54,090 nt of DNA. Origin: JAAYAY01 sp964429355. GTDB taxonomy: Bacteria; Planctomycetota; Planctomycetia; Pirellulales; Thermoguttaceae. Below the pieces are notes generated by a model. It did not search any database. It was given only the letters and a program-made list of their open reading frames with translations, and was not told the DNA's origin. Positions within the stretch are counted from its first letter, which is position 1. Each line of letters opens with the position of its first letter. Where the stretch lies: assembly GCA_964429355.1 (NCBI GenBank), contig CAYSCH010000010.1, forward strand, positions 1 through 54,090, written 5' to 3'. The translations under genes and the position numbers were made by a program. Shown here one piece after another: positions 16,787-25,220 of the stretch.

Positions 16787-17921
16787 CGGGCGTCTCTTCG
16801 TCGTCGGAAATCCGGAGAATCGCCGCGTCCGCGATTTTCAAGCGACCGCCGAGAGGGTCGGCTTCCACCCCCCGGTTTGCGTCAGTTGGCGCGAGCTCCT
16901 GGACGATCTTCCTGCAGGCCTGGCACGTCTCCGCGCTGCCGGCATGATCCGGCTCGACTCCCCTGGTGAAAACGAGGATGTTCTCCGCCGCCTCATCCGC
17001 CTCGGCGGCGGTTGCGGGGGTCTGGCGTTTGGTGAAATCGGCTTCCTGCCGGAGCAATACCGCGGGCTCAGCCTTGTTCTGGATCGCCTGTCGCCTTCCG
17101 GCTCCGGGTTCCAGAACCCGCCCGCCGACGTCAAAGTGATGTTTGACAAGTGGGCGAGCGGCTGCCGTTTTGCCGCTGCGAGCATTTCGTGCCCCGCCAC
17201 TTCGCTGGCGCCCGGAAGTGTGGCCCCGTTCCGCAAGTTCCGCTCGGCGTTCGGCACGCCCGGCTCGGGCCGGTTGTTCCTCAAACCCCGCTTCGCGTCA
17301 TCGGCCTCCGGTGTTTGCGCGTATCGCTGGTCGCACGGCCGGGAGCAGTTGATCGCGCCTGTCGAACTTCATCGCAACGGCCGGGCAGTTCGCCTCTACA
17401 ATTCACTTCGAGTTCGCTCTTACACATCGCTCGAGGACATCACCGCCATCCTCGAAAATCTGTTGCCTCAGGGCATGATCTGCCAGCCCTGGATTCGAAA
17501 AGCCAGACTGCCCGACGGACAATTCGACCTGCGGATTCTCGTGATCAACGGCCAGTCGCGGCACATTGTCGTCCGCCAGAGCCATTATCCCATGACGAAT
17601 CTCCACCTCGGCAACCGGCGAGGCTGCCTTGACGAAGTCCAGGAAGCGTTCGGCGAGCGAATGGTCGACAACTGCCGGCGTCTCGCCGAACGGGCGGCCG
17701 CATGCTTCCCCGACTCTCTCTACGCGGGAGTCGATGTGCTCGTACCGGCCCGGGGCGATCCCTTGATCTGCGAAATCAACGCCTTTGGCGACCTCCTGCC
17801 GAACGTGACCCATCGCGGCGAAACCGCGTACGAGGCTATCCTGCGCGCGTCGCAGCGCGATCACAGTCCTGTCATCGTGACAAACCGCTCTGCCACTTCT
17901 CTTCTCCCCTGCGATCCATGA
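16752..17921 (+). CDS. STM4014-like ATP-grasp protein
   Basis: A 389-residue protein with an ATP-grasp-like C-terminal half: a lysine strand (GRLFLKPRFASSASG, about 170-185), QPWIRKARLPDGQFDLRILV near 250, and the metal-binding end LYAGVDVLVPARGDPLICEINAFGDLL near 330-355. ATP-grasp enzymes activate carboxylates for ligation, so this could form an amide or peptide bond in the pathway. The N-terminal part (GRLFVVGNPENRRVRDFQ) resembles a pre-ATP-grasp domain. It overlaps the STM4015-like gene by 35 bases and the next gene by four (ATGA). The substrate is unknown. Confidence 0.85.
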   Translation: MMSGVSLPSENDGRLFVVGNPENRRVRDFQATAERVGFHPPVCVSWRELLDDLPAGLARLRAAGMIRLDSPGENEDVLRRLIRLGGGCGGLAFGEIGFLPEQYRGLSLVLDRLSPSGSGFQNPPADVKVMFDKWASGCRFAAASISCPATSLAPGSVAPFRKFRSAFGTPGSGRLFLKPRFASSASGVCAYRWSHGREQLIAPVELHRNGRAVRLYNSLRVRSYTSLEDITAILENLLPQGMICQPWIRKARLPDGQFDLRILVINGQSRHIVVRQSHYPMTNLHLGNRRGCLDEVQEAFGERMVDNCRRLAERAAACFPDSLYAGVDVLVPARGDPLICEINAFGDLLPNVTHRGETAYEAILRASQRDHSPVIVTNRSATSLLPCDP

Positions 17922-18748
17922 ATCCCGCTCGCGCCCTTCACGATCCCCTCACGGAACTGCCCCACAACATGTCCGAACTTGTCGGTCCGGCAGACTTCCT
18001 GTTCATCACCCTCGACACGCTCCGCTATGACGCGGCGCAAACCGCGTGGCGTGAGAACCGCCTCACCACCTTGGAGCCCTATCTGGGCAAGGACGGGTGG
18101 GAACGGCGCCACACGCCCGCGACCTTCACCTATGCGGCTCACCATGCGTTCTTTTCCGGTTTCCTACCCACCCGCGTTGATCCCGGACTGCACCCGCGGC
18201 TTTTCGCCTCGCGGTTTGCGGGCAGCGAAACCACCACCGGCAGAACCTTCGTCTTCGACGAGCCGACCCTCCCCGAGGCACTCTCGGTCCGGGGCTACCG
18301 CACGATCTGCATCGGTGGAACGGGGTTCTTCAACCCTTCATCGGCCCTCGGCCGCGTCTTGCCCGGCCTCTTCGATGAGGCCCATTGGACACCGGCCTTC
18401 GGTGTTGCCGACCCGAACTCTGAGCAGCACCAGGTCGATTGCGCCACCCAAAGGTTGGCCGAGGCCGGCCCGCAGCCGGCGTTTCTGTTCATCAACTTTG
18501 CCGCGATCCATCAGCCGAACTGGTTTTACGGCGGCACGACGCCCCGCGACACGCTCGACACGCACCGGGCCGCCCTCGAGGCCGTCGACCGGGCCCTGGC
18601 GCCGTTGTTCGAGTTCTGCCGGCGCCGTCAAACGTTCTGCATAATTTGCTCCGACCATGGCACCGCCTACGGCGAAGGCGGCCATTACGGGCATCGCGTC
18701 GCCCACGAGGTCGTCTGGAATGTCCCCTACGCGGAGTTCATGCTGTGA
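17918..18748 (+). CDS. STM4013-like alkaline phosphatase/sulfatase-fold hydrolase
   Basis: A 276-residue cytosolic enzyme of the sulfatase/alkaline-phosphatase superfamily. Metal motifs are visible: LFITLDTLRYDAA (Asp33-Thr34) at the N-terminus and IICSDHGTAYGEGGHYGH at the C-terminus. The nucleophile segment reads TPATFTYAAHHAFFSGFLPT, so a threonine rather than the formylglycine cysteine is the likely nucleophile. That fits a phosphodiesterase or phosphotransferase better than a sulfatase. A longer frame runs upstream, but the ATG at 17918 overlaps the previous stop (ATGA) and begins the conserved part. Its GTGA end couples it to the following gene. Confidence 0.87.
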   Translation: MNPARALHDPLTELPHNMSELVGPADFLFITLDTLRYDAAQTAWRENRLTTLEPYLGKDGWERRHTPATFTYAAHHAFFSGFLPTRVDPGLHPRLFASRFAGSETTTGRTFVFDEPTLPEALSVRGYRTICIGGTGFFNPSSALGRVLPGLFDEAHWTPAFGVADPNSEQHQVDCATQRLAEAGPQPAFLFINFAAIHQPNWFYGGTTPRDTLDTHRAALEAVDRALAPLFEFCRRRQTFCIICSDHGTAYGEGGHYGHRVAHEVVWNVPYAEFML

Positions 18749-20067
18749 CCTCTTCCCTTGCCGAACGCATGAAGGAAGACCAGTTTGCCGGATACGCCTA
18801 CGCCTATCCGCACAAGACTTCCTATCGCCCCCTCGAGCCCCCGGTTCCCCTGTCGGTCGCCTGGCAGCGGGAAGAGAAGAATGCGCTGTTCCTCTACGTC
18901 CATCTCCCCTTCTGCGAGATGCGCTGCGGATTCTGCAACCTGTTCACGGCGGTGCGGCCCGCCACGCAGTTCCTCTCGCAAACGCTCGACGCGATCCATC
19001 GCCAGTCCCAGGTGACGGCCCGCGAGATCCGCCCCCAGCAGATCAGCCAGGTGGCCTTCGGCGGCGGAACCCCCAGCCTCCTCTCTGTCGAAGAACTCCA
19101 GCGTCTCTTTCAGCGGCTTTCCGGCACTTGGCCGATCGACTGGAACGCTGCCCGCGTTTCCTTCGAGGTTTCCCCCGCAACCATTGATGCCGAAAAGCTC
19201 GCGCTCCTAAAAACCTACCATGTCGACCGCATCAGCATGGGCGTCCAGAGCTTTTCTCCCCACGACTTGAAAAGTCTCGGCCGGCCCCAGTCCGATCGCC
19301 AGGTGGAAGCGGCAATCGCCGCGATCCGCAGCGCCGGCTTTCCCGTTTTCAATCTCGACCTGATTTATGGCGCCAACGGGCAGACTGAGCAAACGTGGCT
19401 GCAGACGATCGAGCGGGCCGTTGCCGCCGCTCCCGACGAACTCTATCTTTACCCTCTCTACATCCGCGAGGCGACTGGCCTCGGCCGGACCGGAAGATCC
19501 CCCTCCGCTCGCCGCCGCGAACTCTTCCTCGCCGCCTGCCGCGTGCTGCTCGACGCGGGCTATCACCAGCAGTCGATGCGACTCTTCCGCCGCCCCGGCG
19601 TCGTCTCGGAAAGCGATTACTGCTGCCAGGAAGACGGAATGATCGGCCTTGGCCCCGGCGCCAGGAGTTACACCCGCTCCCTCCACTACAGCTCGGAGTA
19701 TGCCGTCAGCCGGGCCGGAGTCCGGCGGATCATCGCCGACTTCAACGCGCGTCAAGACGGCCAGTTGGCCTGTGCCGATTACGGCGTGCGACTCGACGCG
19801 GAAGAGCAGCGTCGGCGATACATCATCAAGTCCCTCCTCCGCGCGCCCGGCCTGGACCTCGACGCCTACCAGGCTCGATTCGGTGCCGAAGCCGAAGACG
19901 ACTTTCCACAACTCGCGGAACTTGCAGCCCTCGGCCTGGGGCTGCGCGAAGGTCGCGCCATTCGCCTCACGTCCGATGGGCTCTCCTGGAGCGACGTCAT
20001 CGGGCCCTGGCTCTACTCCCGCCGCGTGACCTCCAGGATGGAAGCGTTTGAGATTGTTGCAGGATAA
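18745..20067 (+). CDS. STM4012-like radical SAM protein (HemN/HemW-like)
   Basis: A 440-residue radical SAM enzyme. It has C57-x3-C61-x2-C64 in HLPFCEMRCGFCNLF, FGGGTPSLL near 110, EVSPATID, RISMGVQSF and LDLIYG, all shared with coproporphyrinogen III oxidase-like HemN/HemW proteins. The heme-pathway residues of true HemN cannot be claimed. The GTG at 18745 has GGAG eight bases upstream and overlaps the preceding stop by four bases; an internal ATG at 18769 is the alternative start. It works in the cytosol, presumably on the same substrate as the STM4011-like enzyme. The reaction is unknown. Confidence 0.9.
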   Translation: MTSSLAERMKEDQFAGYAYAYPHKTSYRPLEPPVPLSVAWQREEKNALFLYVHLPFCEMRCGFCNLFTAVRPATQFLSQTLDAIHRQSQVTAREIRPQQISQVAFGGGTPSLLSVEELQRLFQRLSGTWPIDWNAARVSFEVSPATIDAEKLALLKTYHVDRISMGVQSFSPHDLKSLGRPQSDRQVEAAIAAIRSAGFPVFNLDLIYGANGQTEQTWLQTIERAVAAAPDELYLYPLYIREATGLGRTGRSPSARRRELFLAACRVLLDAGYHQQSMRLFRRPGVVSESDYCCQEDGMIGLGPGARSYTRSLHYSSEYAVSRAGVRRIIADFNARQDGQLACADYGVRLDAEEQRRRYIIKSLLRAPGLDLDAYQARFGAEAEDDFPQLAELAALGLGLREGRAIRLTSDGLSWSDVIGPWLYSRRVTSRMEAFEIVAG

Positions 20068-20130
20068 CCGGTTTCCCATGGGCAGAGATATCCACGATCC
20101 GTCATTCCGTAATGGGCTCTGGCAACTCGT

Positions 20131-21051
20131 ATGACCTACCGCGTCCTTTACCGAGGTTCGTTGAGTAGCTGCAATTACGAGTGCGGCTACTGCTCCTTCG
20201 CCAAGACACGCAACACCCGCGACCAACTTCAGCAAGACGCCCGCCAGGTCGAACGTTTCGTGGACTGGGTGGCAACGGCCGGCCGGCCCCTCGGAATTCT
20301 GTTCACTCCCTGGGGAGAAGCTATCATCCACCCCCATTACCGCCAAGCCCTCGTTCGCCTCTCTCATATGCCACACGTTCAGCGGGTCGCGATCCAGACG
20401 AACCTCAGCGGCCGCCTGGACGACTTCTCGTCGGCAGGCCGAGACTCCCTCGCCTTCTGGGCCACCTACCATCCCACCCAAACGACCCTGGCCCGGTTCA
20501 TCCGCCAGTGCCGGAAGCTTGAAAAAATGCGCCTTCACTACAGCGTCGGCGTCGTCGGCCTGCGGGAGTATTTCGACACGATTGCTGAACTGCGGCGCCG
20601 GCTTCCGCCCGATGTCTACCTGTGGATCAACTGCTTCAAGAGCGATCCCCACTACTACAGCGAGCATGATCTCTCGTTCCTGCGGGAAATCGATCCCTAT
20701 GTCGATCTCAACCGAGTCGACTACCCGAGCCGCGGAGCAGCCTGCCGAGCCGGCGATTCGGTCTTTTCCGTCGATGGTCACGGCAGCGTCCGCCCCTGCC
20801 ATTTCGTCGACCGGCAAATCGGCAACATCTATCGCGACGACATCTTCGCCCTCCTCGCCCCTCGCACCTGCCCAAACGCAACGTGCGGCTGCCACATCGG
20901 CTACGTTCATCGGCCGGACCTGGATCTCTACTGTCTGTTCGGCGACAATGTTCTCGAACGCATCCCCGCCGGCTGGCCGCTGGTCGAGCCTGCTTTCACG
21001 CAAGCACGGACGGACGTCGGGAGTAGTCGGTGCCCCTTCCAGGAGAAATAA
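20131..21051 (+). CDS. STM4011-like radical SAM protein
   Basis: A 306-residue radical SAM enzyme with C14-x3-C18-x2-C21 in SSCNYECGYCSF. The C-terminal third has several further cysteines (AACRAGDSVFSV, RPCHFVDRQIG, CPNATCGCHIGY, YCLFGD) that resemble a SPASM-type region carrying extra iron-sulfur clusters. It lies 63 bases after the STM4012-like gene and ends the cassette. The pair of radical SAM enzymes, one HemW-like and one SPASM-like, together with an ATP-grasp suggests peptide or small-molecule modification. The family name is from memory; the biochemical role is not known to me. Confidence 0.88.
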   Translation: MTYRVLYRGSLSSCNYECGYCSFAKTRNTRDQLQQDARQVERFVDWVATAGRPLGILFTPWGEAIIHPHYRQALVRLSHMPHVQRVAIQTNLSGRLDDFSSAGRDSLAFWATYHPTQTTLARFIRQCRKLEKMRLHYSVGVVGLREYFDTIAELRRRLPPDVYLWINCFKSDPHYYSEHDLSFLREIDPYVDLNRVDYPSRGAACRAGDSVFSVDGHGSVRPCHFVDRQIGNIYRDDIFALLAPRTCPNATCGCHIGYVHRPDLDLYCLFGDNVLERIPAGWPLVEPAFTQARTDVGSSRCPFQEK

Positions 21052-21052
21052 C

Positions 21053-21727
21053 ATGAAAACGTCCCGTTGTGCATGCCTCTTGGGCTCGATTCTCGCCGTG
21101 TTGCTCGCCGTGCCGAACCAGATGCCTGCCCAGGATCGCACGCCAGAGGGGTGGACGGAACTCTTGGGAGGCAACGGCCTTGAGGGTTGGAAGTTCCACC
21201 TCGGCAGCGAGGGCGCCGGCAACGAAGGTGCGTTCACTCTGAAGGAGGGCGTGCTGATCTGCAGCGGCAAACCGGCCGGCTACATGGTCACCGCAAGGGC
21301 CTACAGCAACTACACACTGCAGTTCGAACTGGCCTTCAAGAAGCCCGACGGGCTGAAGGACGACTCGGAATTCCGCGGCAACAGCGGCTGTCTGATCCAC
21401 GTCGGCGAGAAGAATGCCCTCGGTGTCTGGCCGCGGAGCATCGAGGTCCAGGGAGCCAACCGGAGCATGGGCCTCATTCTCCCCATCCCCCGCGATCTGA
21501 AATGCACCCACACCTTCGACAAGGAAGCGATGGCGAAAGTCGTCAAACCGGTGGGAGAATTCAACAAGCTGGAGATCGAGGTCAGCCGCGGCGACATGGT
21601 CATCTCGCTGAACGGCACCGTCGTCTCGACCGTGAACGACTGCGAACTGACGGAAGGTCCGATCGGACTGCAGAGCGAAGGGGCCGAGACGCACTGGAAG
21701 AACATTCGTATTCGGGAGAATCATTGA
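21053..21727 (+). CDS. DUF1080 (3-keto-disaccharide hydrolase) exported protein
   Basis: A 224-residue protein with a signal peptide (residues 1-28, ending QMPAQ) and a concanavalin-like domain beginning GWTELLGGNGLEGWKFH. It has FRGNSGCLIHVGE, LGVWPRSIEVQGANRSMG and the C-terminal EGPIGLQSEGAETHWKNIRI, all standard DUF1080 features. Members cleave 3-keto-glucosides or bind related sugars. The ATG follows the previous stop by one base but has its own AGGAG seven bases upstream. It may be transcribed by read-through from the radical SAM cassette without belonging to it functionally. Confidence 0.92.
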   Translation: MKTSRCACLLGSILAVLLAVPNQMPAQDRTPEGWTELLGGNGLEGWKFHLGSEGAGNEGAFTLKEGVLICSGKPAGYMVTARAYSNYTLQFELAFKKPDGLKDDSEFRGNSGCLIHVGEKNALGVWPRSIEVQGANRSMGLILPIPRDLKCTHTFDKEAMAKVVKPVGEFNKLEIEVSRGDMVISLNGTVVSTVNDCELTEGPIGLQSEGAETHWKNIRIRENH

Positions 21728-21840
21728 ACGTCGCCTTCAATTGCTTCAAACCCGTGCGCCCGGCAGCTAAGATAGCGACCGCGGACAGCCCACGCCGCAA
21801 GCTGCGCCACGCCCCGCCACCCCCGCCAAGGACCACACCC

Positions 21841-24243
21841 ATGCACTCCATCTCAACCCGGTTCTTCCTCCTCTTCGCGCTCCTGTTGGCGGGCCGCCTC
21901 TTCGCAGCTGAAGAACCGGCCGACCCCGTCCTCCACATTGGAGGCACCGGCGGGGCCTACTTCCTCGCCGAGCCCGGCGAGCTGATCATCGATCTGGAAA
22001 AACGCGATCTGAACCGATCGGGGAGCACTGCCGACCTGCGGGCGGTCCTCGTCGGTCCCGACCGGCAGGTTCTCCAGGATATCACGATTCCCGACGACGG
22101 TCAGGCTCGCGGTAGCGGACCGGGACCGGTCCAGACCGCACGGCTCACCGCCCAAGTGAAACACAAGGGCGTCTTCGGCCTGAATATCACTGTTTCCAAC
22201 GACCGCTACGGCACGGAAATGGTCTGGGGCGTCCATACCAATTGCCCCCACTACCTCATCGAGACCGCCCGTGGCCACCGCGACGCTCGCCGCGAAGAAC
22301 CCCTCGTCCTGGCCGACCCGGACCGTGCCCGCGACGTTTGTTTCCTCCCCCGTCGAGGCGAGTTCGGCATGGAAGTCTCCCTGCCGTCGAAGACCTCCGA
22401 GGCGCCGGCCGTCTACGACGACCGCGGCAACCTCGTGAAGACCCTCACCGTTTCCGACGGACGGGCGACCGCCACCATTCCGGCGGACTCCGAACGCGGG
22501 GCCGCACCCTGGCGGCTCCATCTGCCCCAAGGCAAGGCGGAAATCCAGATCGACGGCGTCACTCGCTGGGACGACGGCGACTGCTACCCCAACCTGCCCC
22601 TTTGGACCCCCAATCCGTCGTCCTGGTTTCCCCTGCACCAGTACCGCTGGCTCCTGACACCCTACCAGCGAACGGCCTATGGCCAGGCGGGAAGCGAACA
22701 GACGATCCAGTTTCGTCTTCACAACAATGCCGACACCAGGCAAACAGTCCGCCTCGAGCTCCAGTTCCCCGATCAACCCTGGAAAGCGAAACTGGCGGCC
22801 GGCGAAATCAGCCTCGATGCCAAAAAGTCGCAGGATCTGGCAGTCCAATACACGGTCCCCGATCGTCCCCAATCGGTTCTCGTCCGCGCAACACCGATCG
22901 ATTTTCCCGACTTCTCAACCTACGCAACTCTCACCGCAAAACCGGGCACAGCACCGATCGACACGCCTCTGAACGTGCCGCTCACCATCCTGCCCTATCG
23001 GCATGAAAACGAACAGTTCGGCTACCTGCCCGATTACCCGGTCGATAGCCAGATGTATTTCGATTATGATAATCGCCCCTACGTCATCCAGGGCTCGTCT
23101 CTCGCAACCCTGCGCGACGGCCAGTGGGTCGAGTTGCCTCTGGCCGACTCCGGCAGGTCGATTGACAAGAACCTGGCCGGCAAACGCTTCAGCGACGCCT
23201 CGACCAAGATCGGATTCGACCCGCGCGGCGGCGTCTACCTCGTCGGCCGAGCCGGTCGGCAGGCGGCTCTGCTCCACTCGGCCGACGGCGGCGGAACCTT
23301 CACCGCCTGGCCGATTCCCGGCCGCGAAGGGGAGTCGCGTTCCTTTGACCTCGAGTCGTTCTCCGGCCACAACGGATCCGCTGCTCCACCCCCTTTCGTC
23401 CGCTTCACCAACACCGCTTCCGACCCCAAGCGAATCTGGCGGCGCATCAACGATCTGGAACTCTTCGTTCCCACCCTCGAAGGTGACTCGATCCTGATCG
23501 GCGAGCCGATCCTGCTCACGAAGATGTGCATCGGCCTGTCGACCCATTCCGGGGCGCCCGCCACGATCGTCTCCCGCGACACCAAGGTTCACGTTATCTG
23601 GGCCGAGGCTACCGACCCCGAGCAGAAGGTGCCCGGCGTTCCCACCTACGTGGTGACCTACGACCGCGCCACCCGGCAGCTCGGCAAGCCGGCCTTGATC
23701 GGTTACGGCGCTCCGCCCAACGACATCCACAATACACCGAGCATCACCATGGATAGCCGGGGCTATCTCCACGCCCTGGCCGGAACCCACGGCAGCCCCT
23801 TCCAGTATGCCCGTTCGCTCCAGCCCAACCAGGCCGGCGAGGGTTGGACCGAGGCCGTGCCCACCATCAACGGCTGGACTCAAACCTACATCGGCCTGGT
23901 CTGCGACGCCCAGGACGCCCTGCACCTCGTCTCCCGCGTCTGGCGCTACAACGAACAGCCCCACCCCGCCGGCCATTTCGCCACCCTGGCCCATCAGCGA
24001 AAAACGCCCGAGGGCTCCTGGGAAGCCCCCGAGTGGCTGGTTGTGCCCCCGTTTTCCGAATACGGCGTGTTCTATCACCGCCTCACCGTCGATCGCCGCG
24101 GACGTCTGTTCCTCTCCTACGACTGCTGGTCCACTTACTGGTTCTATCGCACCGACTACCCCGGCAATCGCCGTTCGCTGATGATGTCGCCCGACGGAGG
24201 TATCCACTGGAAACTGGTTGAAGCGAAAGATCTTCTCGAATAA
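21841..24243 (+). CDS. Exported BNR_4-type repeat protein with N-terminal beta domains
   Basis: An 800-residue protein with a signal peptide (1-22, ending RLFAA). The first 350 residues look like beta-sandwich domains (LHIGGTGGAYFLAEPGELII, and later a bacterial Ig-like stretch with FRLHNNADTRQTVRLELQ). The second half carries BNR-type blades: RGGVYLVGRAGRQAALLHSA, HNTPSITMDSRGYLHALAGT, DAQDALHLVSRVWRYN and MMSPDGGIHWK. This resembles the BNR_4/PL24-25-like group of polysaccharide lyases and sialidase-fold proteins. The catalytic residues cannot be assigned. It is separated from the DUF1080 gene by 113 bp and from the isomerase-like gene by 50 bp, all in one direction. Confidence 0.85.
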   Translation: MHSISTRFFLLFALLLAGRLFAAEEPADPVLHIGGTGGAYFLAEPGELIIDLEKRDLNRSGSTADLRAVLVGPDRQVLQDITIPDDGQARGSGPGPVQTARLTAQVKHKGVFGLNITVSNDRYGTEMVWGVHTNCPHYLIETARGHRDARREEPLVLADPDRARDVCFLPRRGEFGMEVSLPSKTSEAPAVYDDRGNLVKTLTVSDGRATATIPADSERGAAPWRLHLPQGKAEIQIDGVTRWDDGDCYPNLPLWTPNPSSWFPLHQYRWLLTPYQRTAYGQAGSEQTIQFRLHNNADTRQTVRLELQFPDQPWKAKLAAGEISLDAKKSQDLAVQYTVPDRPQSVLVRATPIDFPDFSTYATLTAKPGTAPIDTPLNVPLTILPYRHENEQFGYLPDYPVDSQMYFDYDNRPYVIQGSSLATLRDGQWVELPLADSGRSIDKNLAGKRFSDASTKIGFDPRGGVYLVGRAGRQAALLHSADGGGTFTAWPIPGREGESRSFDLESFSGHNGSAAPPPFVRFTNTASDPKRIWRRINDLELFVPTLEGDSILIGEPILLTKMCIGLSTHSGAPATIVSRDTKVHVIWAEATDPEQKVPGVPTYVVTYDRATRQLGKPALIGYGAPPNDIHNTPSITMDSRGYLHALAGTHGSPFQYARSLQPNQAGEGWTEAVPTINGWTQTYIGLVCDAQDALHLVSRVWRYNEQPHPAGHFATLAHQRKTPEGSWEAPEWLVVPPFSEYGVFYHRLTVDRRGRLFLSYDCWSTYWFYRTDYPGNRRSLMMSPDGGIHWKLVEAKDLLE

Positions 24244-24293
24244 TCTGCCAATCCGTCGTCGTCCGATCCTCTGAGTTTCACCGGAGCCCCACC

Positions 24294-25187
24294 ATGACAT
24301 TTCCCGTAAGCCGGCGTCTCTTTCTCGGTTCCACCATCGCCTCCTCCGCCGCCGCAGCAGGAGCAGGTGTGTTCGGATCGGCGCCGCAGAAAACCCTCGC
24401 CAAGGAGGAACCGGCGATCCAACCGCTGCATCTGGGTCTCATGACCTACAATCTGGCCCGCGATTGGGATCTCGATACCGTCATCAAGAACTGCAAGGAA
24501 ACCGGTTTCGAGCACATGGAACTGCGAACCACCCACGCCCATGGCGTGGAGGTGTCGTTGTCGAAATCCCAGCGTGGAGAAGTCCGCCGCCGCGTCGCCG
24601 ATTCCGGTCTCAAGCTCAGCTTGGCCAGCGGTTTCGCCTACCACTGGGACGATCCGGCCAAGCTTCGCGAGAACATCGAAGGCACCCAGGAATACCTGCT
24701 TCTCGCCCAGGATGTCGGGGCACTGGGAATCCGGGTTTTCCCCAACGCCCTGCTCGAGGGCGTTTCCGAAGAGAAAACGATCGACCAGATCGCCAAAGCG
24801 GTTGCCCAGCTCGGCTCCTTCGCCGCCGACCACGGGGTTGAACTCCGCCTGGAGAACCACGGCCAGGGAACCAACCGGGTCTCCGTCGTCAAACGCATTC
24901 TCGACGCGGCCAACTCACCCCACGTCTACATGATCTGGAACTGCGACCGCAGCGACGTTGAAGATCCCGGTTTCGAGGCGAACTTCGACTCGGTCAAGGA
25001 CCGCATTCGCCATGTCCATCTCCACGAACTCAGCGACCTTGACTACCCCTATCGAAAGCTGTTCCGCCTCCTGCGGCAGAACGGCTACCAAGGCTCCTGC
25101 CACGCCGAAGTCGACGCCAGCGAGGAGCCCATCCGCTTCATGCACTACTACCGCGCCCTGTTTCTCGCCCTGCAGGATGTGATATAA
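24294..25187 (+). CDS. Tat-exported sugar phosphate isomerase/epimerase-like TIM barrel
   Basis: A 297-residue protein. A twin-arginine-type leader (SRRLFLGSTIASSAAAAGAG) is followed by a xylose isomerase-like TIM barrel: LHLGLMTYNLARDWDLDTV, GFEHMELRTTHAHGVE, GIRVFPNAL, VELRLENHGQGTN, IRHVHLHEL and YQGSCHAEVD. Glu, Asp and His residues on these strands are the usual metal ligands of the fold. The family isomerises or epimerises sugars and inositols, often next to oxidoreductases and DUF1080 genes as here. The specific substrate cannot be read. Confidence 0.9.
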   Translation: MTFPVSRRLFLGSTIASSAAAAGAGVFGSAPQKTLAKEEPAIQPLHLGLMTYNLARDWDLDTVIKNCKETGFEHMELRTTHAHGVEVSLSKSQRGEVRRRVADSGLKLSLASGFAYHWDDPAKLRENIEGTQEYLLLAQDVGALGIRVFPNALLEGVSEEKTIDQIAKAVAQLGSFAADHGVELRLENHGQGTNRVSVVKRILDAANSPHVYMIWNCDRSDVEDPGFEANFDSVKDRIRHVHLHELSDLDYPYRKLFRLLRQNGYQGSCHAEVDASEEPIRFMHYYRALFLALQDVI

Positions 25188-25220
25188 ACTAACCAGTCGC
25201 GGGCAAGGGCTGTCGCCGGG

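Noticed and set aside
17702..17917. Upstream extension of the STM4013-like gene
   Set aside because: This part is out of frame inside the ATP-grasp gene. The ATG at 17918 forms an ATGA overlap and begins the conserved fold.
19207..21270. Leftward 687-codon frame
   Set aside because: It is antisense to two radical SAM genes with clear catalytic motifs, and has no recognisable domain or ribosome binding site.
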